A stretch of DNA of 64,000 bases from Actinobacteria bacterium UBA2272 (GCA_002347725.1 DDXA01000003.1:505147-569146); one strand, 5' to 3'. Shown: positions 25,950-35,241, numbered from the stretch's first letter. The notes: generated by a model from the letters alone, not told the origin. Made by a program: numbers and translations.

Positions 25950-27056
25950 CTAGCCGCCGGCGCGGCGCGCGACCGCGACGAGCAAGTCCGCGAGCCTGTC
26001 GAGTTGTGCGATCTCGATCTCCTCGTCGGTCGAGTGCACCTTGCTCATGCCCGAGGACAGCACAAGCGTCGGCACTCCGTGCGCCGCGAACACGTTGCCG
26101 TCGCTCCCGCCACCGGTGGCGAAGCATCGCGGCTCGATGCCGATGTCCGCGCACGCCCCTTCCACAAGCGAGAGCGCGGCGCTGCCGGGCTCGAAGGAGA
26201 ACCCCTCGTACTCGAGGTTCCACGAGACGTCGACTTCGCCGCCGTGTTCCGCGGCGGCGTCTCTGAGCGCACGGTCCATGTCGGCACGAGCCTGCTCCAC
26301 CCGGTCCCGATCGAGCGAGCGACACTCGCCCGTGACGTCGCAGCGCGGTGGCACGACATTGGTGGCGCTTCCGCCGACGATCGCACCGATGTTGGCGGTG
26401 GTCCGCTCGTCGAGCCGCCCGAGTTCCATGGCCTCGATCGCCGCCGCCGCCATGCGGATGGCCGAGACGCCCTTCTCGGGCTCCACGCCGGCGTGCGCCG
26501 CCCGGCCGGAGAACGTCGCCTTGAACGTGTAGTGCGTGGGAGCCGCCGTGACGATACCGCCGACCTCGCCGTCGGCGTCGAGCACGAGGCATACCTCGGC
26601 GGTGCACTCGTCGCGCGACAGCGCCTTGGCGCCCAACAGTCCGCACTCCTCGGCTACCGTGAGCACTGCCCGGATCTCGGGATGCGGGGCGCCACTCTCG
26701 CGCAGGCGCCGCATCGTCTCGACGATGACGGCGAGTCCGATCTTGTCATCGCCGCCGAGAACGGTCGCGCCCGCCGGACGCACGACGCCGTCGGCGATCA
26801 CCGGCTCCACGCCCTCGCACGGCTGAACGCAGTCCATGTGAGCCGAAAGCGCGATGACCGGTCCCGGCGCTGTACCGGGCAGACGCGCGAGCAGGTTTCC
26901 CGTATCGGAACCGGTGACGGCCTGCGACTCGTCGACGCGGACCTCGCACCCGGCGCCTTTGAGTGCAGCGGCCATGTACTCGGCGACCCCGCGCTCATGT
27001 CCCGTTGGACTGTCGATCCGGACGAGGTCGAGGAACGTCTCGAGCAGACGGCTCAC
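25950..27056 (-). CDS. M20 family metallopeptidase, peptidase T-like
   Basis: 368 residues from the GTG at 27056, with GGAAGGA 9 nt upstream and 5 nt after the pyrG stop. Zinc-site residues are in place: His/Asp in LSAHMDCV, bridging Asp in LGGDDKIG, Glu pair in VAEECGLLG, Asp in LDADGEVG and the final His in KVHSTDEE. The inserted dimerisation domain includes AAHAGVEPEKG. The sequence resembles PepT-like (PepT2) exopeptidases acting on short peptides in the cytoplasm. Exact substrate unknown. Confidence 0.9.
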   Translation of the reverse strand: MSRLLETFLDLVRIDSPTGHERGVAEYMAAALKGAGCEVRVDESQAVTGSDTGNLLARLPGTAPGPVIALSAHMDCVQPCEGVEPVIADGVVRPAGATVLGGDDKIGLAVIVETMRRLRESGAPHPEIRAVLTVAEECGLLGAKALSRDECTAEVCLVLDADGEVGGIVTAAPTHYTFKATFSGRAAHAGVEPEKGVSAIRMAAAAIEAMELGRLDERTTANIGAIVGGSATNVVPPRCDVTGECRSLDRDRVEQARADMDRALRDAAAEHGGEVDVSWNLEYEGFSFEPGSAALSLVEGACADIGIEPRCFATGGGSDGNVFAAHGVPTLVLSSGMSKVHSTDEEIEIAQLDRLADLLVAVARRAGG

Positions 27057-27061
27057 GCAGC

Positions 27062-28675
27062 TCAGTCCTTCCGCGCCGCGCGACAGGCGACGGCGGCCCC
27101 GATGAAGTCGCGGAACAGCGGCGCCGGGCGGGTGGGACGGCTCTTGAACTCGGGGTGACCCTGGTTGCCGACGAACCACGGGTGGTCTGCGATCTCGATC
27201 ATCTCGACGAGCCGATCATCCGGCGACACGCCGGAGATCACGAGACCGTTGTCGATGAGCTGCTGGCGGTATGCGTTGTTGACCTCGAAGCGATGACGGT
27301 GACGCTCGTAGACCACCTCGGCACCGTACGCGGCATAGCCCTTCGTCCCGGGCACGACCTTGCACGGATACGACCCGAGACGCATCGTGCCGCCGATATC
27401 GTCCACATCGTGCTGCTCGAGCATGAGATCGATCACCGGGTGCGGGCTGACCGGGTCGAACTCGGCCGAGTTGGCGTCCTCGAGCCCGGCTACGTGCCTC
27501 GCGTAGTCGACAACGGCGACCTGCATGCCGAGGCAGATGCCGAGGTACGGGATCTTCTTCTCACGCGCCCATCGGGCGGCGCGCACCTTGCCCTCGATGC
27601 CGCGGATGCCGAACCCGCCCGGGACAAGGATGCCGTCGAAGTCGGCGAGCCGGCTTTCGACCTCCTCGGGAGAGAGACTCTCGGCGTCGAGCCAGGCCAC
27701 GTTCACCTTATGGTCGTGGAAGATGCCCGCGTGATCGAGCGCCTCGGTGACCGAGAGGTAGGCGTCGGGGAGCGCGACGTACTTGCCCACAAGCGCGATA
27801 TCCACGGTCTGCGCGAGCGAGCGGCTGTGGCGCACGAACGCCTGCCACTCGCCGATATCGAGGTCCCCGCACTCGAGTTGGAGCCGGTCGATCACCATCG
27901 CATCAAGCCCCTGCTCGTGCAGCGTCAACGGTACCTCGTAGATCGAGGCGGCATCCTGGGCCGAGACGACCGCCTTGGCGTCCACATCGCAGAACAGCCC
28001 GATCTTGCGGCGAATGCCCGCGTCGATCGGTCGCTCGGAGCGGCAGACGATGAAGTCCGGCTGTATACCGATGGAGCGCAGTTCCTTGACCGAGTGCTGC
28101 GTGGGCTTCGTCTTGAGCTCGGATGAAGCTGCGATGTACGGCACGAGCGTGACGTGGATGTAGCAGACGTTGCGATAGCCGACGTCCTTGCGCAGCTGGC
28201 GGATCGCCTCGATGAACGGGAGCGACTCGATGTCGCCGACCGTGCCGCCCACCTCGGTGATGATCACATCGGGCTTGGTCTGCTCGGCCAACCGCGTGAT
28301 GCGGTCCTTGATCTCGTTGGTGACGTGGGGAATGACCTGAACGGTGCCGCCAAGGAAGTCGCCCTTGCGCTCCTTGTTGATCACGGACTGGTAGATCGAG
28401 CCGGCCGTGACGCTGCAGTCGCGCGTGAGCGACTCGTCGATGAACCGCTCGTAGTGTCCGAGATCGAGGTCGGTCTCTCCGCCGTCATCGGTCACGAAGA
28501 CCTCACCGTGCTGGAACGGGCTCATCGTGCCGGGATCGACGTTGAGGTAGGGATCCAGCTTCTGGATGGTCACTTTGAGTCCACGGCTCTTGAGAAGCCT
28601 GCCGAGTGACGCGGCGGTGATCCCCTTTCCAAGGCCTGAGACGACTCCTCCGGTAACGAAGATGTGCTTTGTCAT
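27062..28675 (-). CDS. pyrG: CTP synthase
   Basis: 537 residues. Converts UTP to CTP using ATP and glutamine ammonia. The N-terminal amidoligase domain opens KHIFVTGGVVSGLGKGI and has KLDPYLNVDPGTMSP. The C-terminal class I glutaminase has the nucleophile Cys in LGICLGMQ and the His/Glu pair in HPEFKS. Length and motifs are canonical. It is followed by the M20 peptidase gene in a likely operon. Confidence 0.99.
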   Translation of the reverse strand: MTKHIFVTGGVVSGLGKGITAASLGRLLKSRGLKVTIQKLDPYLNVDPGTMSPFQHGEVFVTDDGGETDLDLGHYERFIDESLTRDCSVTAGSIYQSVINKERKGDFLGGTVQVIPHVTNEIKDRITRLAEQTKPDVIITEVGGTVGDIESLPFIEAIRQLRKDVGYRNVCYIHVTLVPYIAASSELKTKPTQHSVKELRSIGIQPDFIVCRSERPIDAGIRRKIGLFCDVDAKAVVSAQDAASIYEVPLTLHEQGLDAMVIDRLQLECGDLDIGEWQAFVRHSRSLAQTVDIALVGKYVALPDAYLSVTEALDHAGIFHDHKVNVAWLDAESLSPEEVESRLADFDGILVPGGFGIRGIEGKVRAARWAREKKIPYLGICLGMQVAVVDYARHVAGLEDANSAEFDPVSPHPVIDLMLEQHDVDDIGGTMRLGSYPCKVVPGTKGYAAYGAEVVYERHRHRFEVNNAYRQQLIDNGLVISGVSPDDRLVEMIEIADHPWFVGNQGHPEFKSRPTRPAPLFRDFIGAAVACRAARKD

Positions 28676-28684
28676 ACGCGCGTC

Positions 28685-29827
28685 TCAGTCCTCTCGTCTC
28701 GCCGCTTCCTCGTCCGAATGGTACCTCACGGACGGCGCCCGTGCCTCGCCGCCCGGCGACTCCGGAGTCGTTCTCTGCTCGCCATGGTGACGTCCGAGCC
28801 GATCGAGCCACGCGAGTGGTGGCGTGGCCTCGATGACCCGCGTGAACGACACCCGCTCGGAGGTGACGTTAAGCGCAAGGAGCACGGCCGCGACCGCGGC
28901 AAGCCAGCCGAACGGCAGGACTGCGGTCAGCAGATACCCGACGATCGCACCCATCGTGTTGGCCCCGGCATCTCCGAGCATGCCCTGCTCAGAGACATCG
29001 TAGCGCCACACCGCGAACACCGGACCGAGAAGCACCAGCACTACCGCGATCGCGGTCGCGGTCTCCTCGGACGAGGTGAGCGCAAGCCCGCCGATCTCTC
29101 CGGCGAACGGCTCGACCTGCAGCGCGTAGGATTCGATCGCCTTGACCGAGAACGCGATCGCGGGGCCCACGACCACGGCACCATACACCTTGAGTGCCCG
29201 CCCCGGGCGCAGATCGAGCAGGTTCATGAGGTTGGCCGAGAGCGCGATGACGCTGGCGGCCGTGAGCCACGTCCCGACGAAGCGCCAGCCGGAGTACGCG
29301 GCCTGGCCGGTGATGCCGGAGCGCTCGAGTATCCCGCTGGCTGCAGTGGCTCCGTAGAACAGTGCCAGTCCGCAGATGCCGAGAAGCTTGACGAGCCCGG
29401 TGGTGAGCTCCCCGCGCCGCAGCCTGCCGAGATGACCCCTGAAGCCCTTCGGACCGTCGGCGCCGAAGGCGTCGTCAGCGAGTCCGAGCGCAAAGGCGCC
29501 TGCCACCAGCAAGAACGGCACACCGAACAGCGGCAGTGCGAGCGGCGTCGACGCAACGCGCTCCAGCGCCTCGGCGACCGGGCCGGTGGGGGTCATCGAA
29601 CGCGACACCACCTCCAGTAGCACCTGCCCGACGAGGAGCGCGACCGCCCACACGATCCAGACAAGGCCGAGCGTCGGGGCCACGTCCACGCCGCGATAGT
29701 TGGCTACCCGTATCCGCGTGCCGCTGAGACCGCGAGCCAGGTACCGCATCGCGAGCCAGGGAACGACCGCCCCGAATGTGGCGGCGAACGACAGTGCCAC
29801 GGCGATGGCAGCGACCTCAGTGTTCAT
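28685..29827 (-). CDS. Divergent MraY/WecA-type phosphoglycosyltransferase
   Basis: 380 residues with about ten membrane helices. The fold and motif order follow the polyprenyl-phosphate N-acetylhexosamine-1-phosphate transferase family: GLADDAFG (Asp pair), then NLLDLRPGRALK where MraY has NLTDGLDGLA, then GMLGDAGANTMGA where MraY has FMGDTGSLGLG. The MraY C-terminal HHH motif is absent. So it probably loads a sugar phosphate on undecaprenyl phosphate, but the acceptor or donor differs from MraY. The basic tail (about 340-380) is cytoplasmic. It overlaps the upstream membrane-protein gene by 11 nt and lies 9 nt before pyrG. Confidence 0.82.
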   Translation of the reverse strand: MNTEVAAIAVALSFAATFGAVVPWLAMRYLARGLSGTRIRVANYRGVDVAPTLGLVWIVWAVALLVGQVLLEVVSRSMTPTGPVAEALERVASTPLALPLFGVPFLLVAGAFALGLADDAFGADGPKGFRGHLGRLRRGELTTGLVKLLGICGLALFYGATAASGILERSGITGQAAYSGWRFVGTWLTAASVIALSANLMNLLDLRPGRALKVYGAVVVGPAIAFSVKAIESYALQVEPFAGEIGGLALTSSEETATAIAVVLVLLGPVFAVWRYDVSEQGMLGDAGANTMGAIVGYLLTAVLPFGWLAAVAAVLLALNVTSERVSFTRVIEATPPLAWLDRLGRHHGEQRTTPESPGGEARAPSVRYHSDEEAARRED

Positions 29828-31901
29828 CGGCGCCTCCCTCCGGTTCGAAGAACGCGGATGCGAGCGCAGCCGCCGGGAAGAGCATGACGAGCGCGGAGAG
29901 CGCCACGCCCGAGTCCTCGGTCAGCAGGCCCACGACCGCCGCTGTCACGGCCCCGACGAGCGCTGCGGCGACTCCCCGCCGCCGTCTTACGATCTCACCA
30001 AGCGGCCCGACCCGCTTCACGAGGACGTACACGATCGCACCGATACCGAGCGGCAGCAGCACGACAGCCGGTGTCGCCGTCATGATCTCCAGGCTGAGCT
30101 CGGCCTTGCGCGCCAGCATCGGCCCGAGCCCTCCCGAGCCGCCGAGCGCCCGGCCAAGATGCGAGCTGCCCGAGGCCATGCGGTCGATGAGCGCCGCCAT
30201 GCCGACGACCGCTGCGGCCCCGATGACCGAGGCGATGCCGATCTTCCAGTCAAGGCGGCGACCCGCGCCCGCCAGGTAGGCCGCAACGAACCCTGCCGTC
30301 CCCCACGCAGCCACGCCGATGTTCGCACCGAGGACCGGTACGACCGCGACCACGACGACGAGGCCACCGAGCCACAGGTACTCCCGCGCACGCGACGCAC
30401 CGAACGTGTCGATCCGGCTCCCGACGGCGGCGAGCGCCGCGCCCGCAAGGACGGCCGCCCCCTCATTGCCGAGGCCGTAGAACCGTGTTCCGAACAAAGC
30501 CGAGTAGCTGAAGGCGCTGCCTTGCGCCGCCGGTCCGCCGAGCAACTGGTCCATGAGAACGATAGCCACGGTAAGCAGCGACACACGCCCAAGCGCATGG
30601 CCCGGACCGCGCGACTTCCAGACGCCGGCGGCGACGACGATTCCGATGCCGAGCACGATACGGGTCCACGCGGCCGAGGCCGTCTGCGGATAGCCGACCG
30701 CCTGCGCGACGAGGGTACCCGCCGGCACCGAGCATGCAACGACGAGCGCATACGTGGCAGATAGACGCACCGTGCGCGATGGCCACGCTCCCGGTCTCAG
30801 GACCGCCACGAGCACGAGTGCGAGCAGGACGATCGATATGCCGACCATCCCCGCCCACACCGGGGCCCTCGTCGACTCGAGCGCGCGGGCCACAGCGTCG
30901 ATGCGCGTCATCGCGGCCAGGCGTTCGGCCCGGTCCTGGTCCTCGGCCACGATGAGCAGCGGCTCTCCGGTCACCGACGTCGGCACGTCAAGAGCAAGCG
31001 CGTGAAGCGCGGTTGCCGTTATGTCCGGGAGCGTGACGATCCCGTCGCGGTGCGTGCCGGGCGAGTGCAGCACGCCCGGACCGGCCCCGTACAGCAGCAC
31101 GGGGCCGAACCCTGCCGGTCCGGCCGTCGAGTACTGGCCGGTGGACACGACGATGAGCGCCCCTTCGGACGGCAGCGAGCGCAGCGCGATGCGTACCGTG
31201 TCGTCGATCGTGCCCATGGCCGTGACGCGCGAAGACTCCCATGCGACGTCGGACCTGAGCGCGGAGCGCGCGCGCTCCGCATCACCGGGATCGAGAACGA
31301 CGAGGTGCGGACCCGCGTCACCGGGCTCGCCGCCCGCCAGAGCGCTCCGATACGCGACCTCGAGCATGTCGAGGTCGGTGACGAAGCCCGCAGGCGCCAG
31401 CGAGTCCGTACGCATCATGCGTGCGGACGTTTCAGCGAAGTCGACCGTGCCGGTGGCATCCCGCGCGACGATCCACGCAGCGGCGGCCGATGGAGACAGC
31501 GCCTCGGATGGCGTCGCCGCCGAGGTGCCGACAGCCGCGGTCCGGCCGCCGGCCTGACGCACGGCGGTCCCGAGAAGTCCGGCGGCCGCGCCGGACGCAT
31601 CCGCCCGGGCGTCGGCCGCGGTCACGTGCTGCCCGGCCGCGAGCACCGCCGCACCCCGGAACGCGTCCGGAGCCGACGCCACGGACCCGGCGATGACGCT
31701 CGCGTTCCCGAGCGCCGCGTCCTCGGCCAGGCGCCACAGCGTCGGCGTACGCGTCGCGTCGATGTCATGCCACGTAAGGTAGGGTGCCAGGACGATGACG
31801 ACCGTCGAGAACGTCGGGGGCGCACTGACCGCCGATGCGGGGAGCGTGGTGAGCGCACAGGCGGCAAGTGCCGCGAGTATGGCACGGGCGACGCGTCTCA
31901 T
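29817..31901 (-). CDS. Large membrane protein with degenerate phosphatase-like ectodomain
   Basis: 694 residues. A signal peptide (1-28) leads into a roughly 300-residue outer domain that follows alkaline-phosphatase-superfamily layout (LAPYLTWHDI..TPTLWRLAE; LPDITATALHAL near its end). The metal-binding Asp-His-Gly positions are replaced (VVSTGQYSTAG), so catalysis is unlikely. About eleven membrane helices follow from about residue 340, with conserved-looking polar motifs RFYGLGNEGAA, VLGANIGVAAWG and LTEDSGVALSA. ATG with GGGGAGGGG upstream. Overlap with the phosphoglycosyltransferase gene suggests a joint role in the envelope. Function unknown. Confidence 0.8.
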   Translation of the reverse strand: MRRVARAILAALAACALTTLPASAVSAPPTFSTVVIVLAPYLTWHDIDATRTPTLWRLAEDAALGNASVIAGSVASAPDAFRGAAVLAAGQHVTAADARADASGAAAGLLGTAVRQAGGRTAAVGTSAATPSEALSPSAAAAWIVARDATGTVDFAETSARMMRTDSLAPAGFVTDLDMLEVAYRSALAGGEPGDAGPHLVVLDPGDAERARSALRSDVAWESSRVTAMGTIDDTVRIALRSLPSEGALIVVSTGQYSTAGPAGFGPVLLYGAGPGVLHSPGTHRDGIVTLPDITATALHALALDVPTSVTGEPLLIVAEDQDRAERLAAMTRIDAVARALESTRAPVWAGMVGISIVLLALVLVAVLRPGAWPSRTVRLSATYALVVACSVPAGTLVAQAVGYPQTASAAWTRIVLGIGIVVAAGVWKSRGPGHALGRVSLLTVAIVLMDQLLGGPAAQGSAFSYSALFGTRFYGLGNEGAAVLAGAALAAVGSRIDTFGASRAREYLWLGGLVVVVAVVPVLGANIGVAAWGTAGFVAAYLAGAGRRLDWKIGIASVIGAAAVVGMAALIDRMASGSSHLGRALGGSGGLGPMLARKAELSLEIMTATPAVVLLPLGIGAIVYVLVKRVGPLGEIVRRRRGVAAALVGAVTAAVVGLLTEDSGVALSALVMLFPAAALASAFFEPEGGADEH

Positions 31902-31912
31902 GGGCCCCTCCC

Positions 31913-31975
31913 CGTCCGCGTGCGGACGTGCGTCATCAGACAGACACGATCAAGGGGCCGGTCGCAGCGACCGGC
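31913..31975. promoter_or_regulatory. Two near-palindromes in the divergent murJ intergenic region
   Basis: CGTCCGC/GCGGACG (31913-31928, 2-nt loop) and GCCGGTCGC-A-GCGACCGGC (31957-31975) lie between the divergent membrane-protein and murJ genes. Near-zero loops favour protein-binding dyads over RNA hairpins. TATACC and TACACT further downstream are possible -10 elements for murJ, without convincing -35 partners. Confidence 0.35.
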
Positions 31976-32141
31976 GCGGCGCGCTATCGCGTACGCGGTG
32001 CCCGCGTCGGAGTATACCAAGCGGTGACTGATGTGCCAGGCGACGCAGTGTCGCAAAGCCTGGTCGGCTACACTGTTGCGGTCACCTCACACTCGGGAGT
32101 GCACCATAGTCAGGCCATCGATAGCCCGCTCGACCGCGTCC

Positions 32142-33704
32142 ATGTCCGTGTCCACCCTCGTCTCGAGGATCACGGGCTTCGTCCGCACGTGGGCGATGGC
32201 ATACGCGCTCGGCGTGACGGCGATCGCGGACTCATACGACATCGCGAACAACCTGCCGAACATGGTCTTCGAGCTCCTGGTCGGCGGCATCCTGTCGAGC
32301 GTGTTCATCCCGCTGTTCCTTGAGCGCAAGCAACACGTGGGCGAAGAGGACGCGTGGCGCTTCGCGAGCTACGTACTCAACATCATCGTGCTCGTCTTGG
32401 GCGCGGTCGCGCTCATCGCCACCTTGTGGCCGGATCCGTTCGTGCGCTCCCAGACTCTGACGGTCCCCGCCCGGCAGGCAACGCTCGCCATATGGCTCTT
32501 CAGGTTCTTCGCCGTACAGATCGTCTTCTACGGCATGTCGATCGTCTTCACCGGCGTGCTCAACTCGTACCGCAAGTTCACCGCACCGTTCATCGCCCCC
32601 GTGTTCAATAACCTGGTCGTCACGGCCACCCTGCTCGGCTTCTACGTGCCGTTCCGCGATCGCGACCCGCAGCTCGCGCTTACGGGACTCGCGGTCGGCA
32701 CCACACTCGGCGTGCTCGTGATGGTCATCGTCCAGGTACCGAGTCTGATCAAACTCGGAGTCCGCTACACGCCGAGGATCGACTGGCGGCACCCGGGGCT
32801 GCGCAAAGTGGCCGCAAAGATGGCGCCGACACTCGTGTACGTCGTGACCAACCTCATCGCCGTGACGGTTCGCACGAACTTCGCCGTCGCCACCGGTGAA
32901 GGCGGTCAGGCCGCGCTGCGCTACGCATGGCAGTTCTACCAGCTGCCGTACGGGATCTTCGCGGTCGCGGTTGCGACGGCGATCTTCCCGGAGCTCGCGG
33001 AGCGAGCGAACTCGGGGGACATGCCCGGGTTCGGCGCCATGTTCGGGCGCGGCCTCAGGGCCACCATGGTGCTCGTCCTCCCGCTCGCGGCACTACTGGC
33101 TGCACTCGCCACACCAGTCGTGACGCTGTACCGCGCCGGAGGCTTCACCTCCAACGACGTACCGGTCGTCGCCGGCGTCCTCATGTGGTGGGCGCTGGGA
33201 CTCTTCTTCTTCGCCTCGTATATGTTCGTGCTCAAGAGCTTCTACTCGCTCCAAGACACGAAGACGCCGATGTACACGAACATCATCGCGACGCTCGTCC
33301 ACATCGCCCTCTATGCGGTGCTCACCACCGGCTTCGCCGACTGGAACGGCCTGGGCATCATCGGCATACCCATCTCCGACGGCGTCTTCTTCTTCGGCCA
33401 CGTCCTCGTTCTGCTCCTCATCCTGCACCGCAGGGTCGGCACCATCGACGGTCGCGCGCTGGCTTTCACGCTTGGCAAGGTCGCGGTCGCCTCTGCAGGC
33501 GGCGCAGGAGTCGCGACCCTGGTCATGCGCAGCACCGGGTCGCTTGCCGGCCTCCCGGGCGGCTTCCTCATCCAGTTGCTGGGCGCGGGCCTCGCCGGAG
33601 TCATCGCGGCCTATGGCCTCATGAGCGTACTCAGAGTGCCCGAACTGGCCGAGTCGACCGGTAGGGTACTCGGCCGATTCGGGTTGAACCGCCCCCGCCG
33701 GTGA
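32142..33704 (+). CDS. murJ: Lipid II flippase MurJ
   Basis: At least 520 residues and about 14 membrane helices of the MATE-like MurJ/MviN family, which moves lipid II across the membrane. The N-terminal helix has STLVSRITGFVRTWAMAYALG, and ADSYDIANNLPNMVFELLVGG and GAMFGRGLRAT are further family regions. The ATG at 32142 is the nearest standard start, but similarity to MurJ begins about nine codons earlier. An in-frame ATA at 32106 is preceded by GGGAG with 6-nt spacing, and could be the true start (532 residues). In-frame ATG 32031 and TTG 32076 lack good binding sites. Confidence 0.92.
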   Translation: MSVSTLVSRITGFVRTWAMAYALGVTAIADSYDIANNLPNMVFELLVGGILSSVFIPLFLERKQHVGEEDAWRFASYVLNIIVLVLGAVALIATLWPDPFVRSQTLTVPARQATLAIWLFRFFAVQIVFYGMSIVFTGVLNSYRKFTAPFIAPVFNNLVVTATLLGFYVPFRDRDPQLALTGLAVGTTLGVLVMVIVQVPSLIKLGVRYTPRIDWRHPGLRKVAAKMAPTLVYVVTNLIAVTVRTNFAVATGEGGQAALRYAWQFYQLPYGIFAVAVATAIFPELAERANSGDMPGFGAMFGRGLRATMVLVLPLAALLAALATPVVTLYRAGGFTSNDVPVVAGVLMWWALGLFFFASYMFVLKSFYSLQDTKTPMYTNIIATLVHIALYAVLTTGFADWNGLGIIGIPISDGVFFFGHVLVLLLILHRRVGTIDGRALAFTLGKVAVASAGGAGVATLVMRSTGSLAGLPGGFLIQLLGAGLAGVIAAYGLMSVLRVPELAESTGRVLGRFGLNRPRR

Positions 33705-34399
33705 ACGTCGTCGCGCTCATACCCGCCCACGACGAGGCGGATCGCATAACCGCGACGGTCACGGCTGCGCGTTCTGTGCCTGGGATCGATCGCGTCGTGG
33801 TCATCGATGATGCGTCCGGCGACGACACGGCGGCCCACGCGACCGAGGCAGGAGCCGAGGTCGTCAGACTGGCCCGGAACCGGGGCAAGGGCGGGGCACT
33901 CCAGGCGGGACTCGAGCACATCGCCGGTGCCGCGGATGTCCTCGTCCTGCTCGATGCGGACCTCGGGGAGACGGCGGTCGAAGCCAGCGCGCTCCTCGCG
34001 CCGATCGTCGATGGCCACGCCGACATGACCGTCGCGGCCTTCCCCCGGCCCGATCGTCGGGGCGGCTTCGGACTTGTGAAGGGTCTCGCCCGCGTCGGGA
34101 TCAGGGCCCTGTCAGGCTACACGGCAGACGCGCCGCTCTCGGGTCAGAGAGCACTGACGCGGAGCGCCTGGACGGCGGCCACGCCCTTTGCCCGAGGCTA
34201 CGGCGTCGAGGTCGCGCTCACCGTGCGGATCAGCCGTGCGGGCGGTCGCGTCATCGAGGTACCCACGACGATGCGGCACGCCGCCACCGGGCGTGACCTG
34301 GCAGGCTTCCTTCACCGGGGCAGGCAGTTCGTAGCCGTAGCCGCGAGCCTCGCACGACTTGCGTTCGAGCGTCAGTCGACGGGCAGCAGCGGAGGATAG
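33701..34399 (+). CDS. Family 2 glycosyltransferase
   Basis: 232 residues, GT-A fold. Nucleotide-sugar site: LIPAHDEADRI at the start, VIDDASGDDT, NRGKGGALQAGLEH and the DXD metal motif in LLDADLG. No membrane helix is evident, so it probably works at the inner face of the membrane. The GTG start overlaps the murJ stop by GTGA (33701-33704), so it is coupled to the flippase. Donor and acceptor unknown; a polyprenyl-linked envelope substrate is the likely context. Its 3' end overlaps the end of steB by 28 nt on the other strand. Confidence 0.88.
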   Translation: MNVVALIPAHDEADRITATVTAARSVPGIDRVVVIDDASGDDTAAHATEAGAEVVRLARNRGKGGALQAGLEHIAGAADVLVLLDADLGETAVEASALLAPIVDGHADMTVAAFPRPDRRGGFGLVKGLARVGIRALSGYTADAPLSGQRALTRSAWTAATPFARGYGVEVALTVRISRAGGRVIEVPTTMRHAATGRDLAGFLHRGRQFVAVAASLARLAFERQSTGSSGG

Positions 34400-35241
34400 A
34401 ACCCGTCAGCCCCGTCGCCGGCACCGAAGTACCCGTCGGCGAGGTCGGCGAGTACCCACACGAGCGACAGTCGGCCCTGGGCGGTCGTCACGTGCGCGAC
34501 GGCCGACAGACCCGCATCCGCGCACGCCTCGGCCAGCGCGCCCGCAGATGTCGCCGCTTCTGCACCCACGCCGGCGCCCCCGGCGTCAACCATCGCCCGG
34601 CCGACCGCAAGGGCGAACGGGTCACATCCGTCGGCAGTCGCAGACATCAGGACCACGGCATCGACGGTGTCCGTGCCATTCGTGCTCTCCACGGAACCGA
34701 GAAGGCCGGCTTGCGTAAGAAGATCGGACAGCGGTCGTTCTCCGCCGGATCGTAGCTCCTCAACGAGCGAGAAAGCGACCTGTCGTTGCAGTTCTGCGCC
34801 TGGCGCAGCCATCTCGATGTCCCGGCCGTGGAAGTACCCGGCCAGGCCTTCCGGCTCGGTGGTATCCAGACCGAGTCCCTCGACCGAGATCGGCACGATC
34901 ACCGTTGTGCCACCCGCCGCGGCCACCGCCTCCTCGACCGCCCCGCGCCCATCGGAGCGGCCGGTGCCCACGAGCACCGCGACCCGCATGCCTTCGAGCC
35001 TCCCCGCAATCAGCGTATCAGCCGCATCCTCGGCGAACGCACGGTCACGCGCAAGACCGTCGCGCAGCTCCGCGTTAGAAGCGTCGATCTCGTTGAACCG
35101 GGCCTGGAGATCGGCAACGAGGGCACTCGACTGATCCGTGATCATCCCACGCTCGGCGACAACGGTGCCGAGCAGCAGGCCGACCGCCAACGACAGAAAG
35201 ACGGCCACGAGCGATGCGACGTGATAGCGGAGATTGTACAT
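34372..35241 (-). CDS. steB: SteB/MctB family (DUF3186) membrane protein
   Basis: 289 residues. Opens MYNLRYHVASLVAVFLSLAV, one N-terminal membrane helix, then a coiled coil (about 35-65) and a globular outer domain. Members are named copper transporter MctB in mycobacteria; in corynebacteria SteB works with SteA in cell separation. No copper-binding motif is obvious here. It is 12 nt after steA and ends the long housekeeping operon, convergent with the glycosyltransferase gene. Confidence 0.88.
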   Translation of the reverse strand: MYNLRYHVASLVAVFLSLAVGLLLGTVVAERGMITDQSSALVADLQARFNEIDASNAELRDGLARDRAFAEDAADTLIAGRLEGMRVAVLVGTGRSDGRGAVEEAVAAAGGTTVIVPISVEGLGLDTTEPEGLAGYFHGRDIEMAAPGAELQRQVAFSLVEELRSGGERPLSDLLTQAGLLGSVESTNGTDTVDAVVLMSATADGCDPFALAVGRAMVDAGGAGVGAEAATSAGALAEACADAGLSAVAHVTTAQGRLSLVWVLADLADGYFGAGDGADGFYPPLLPVD

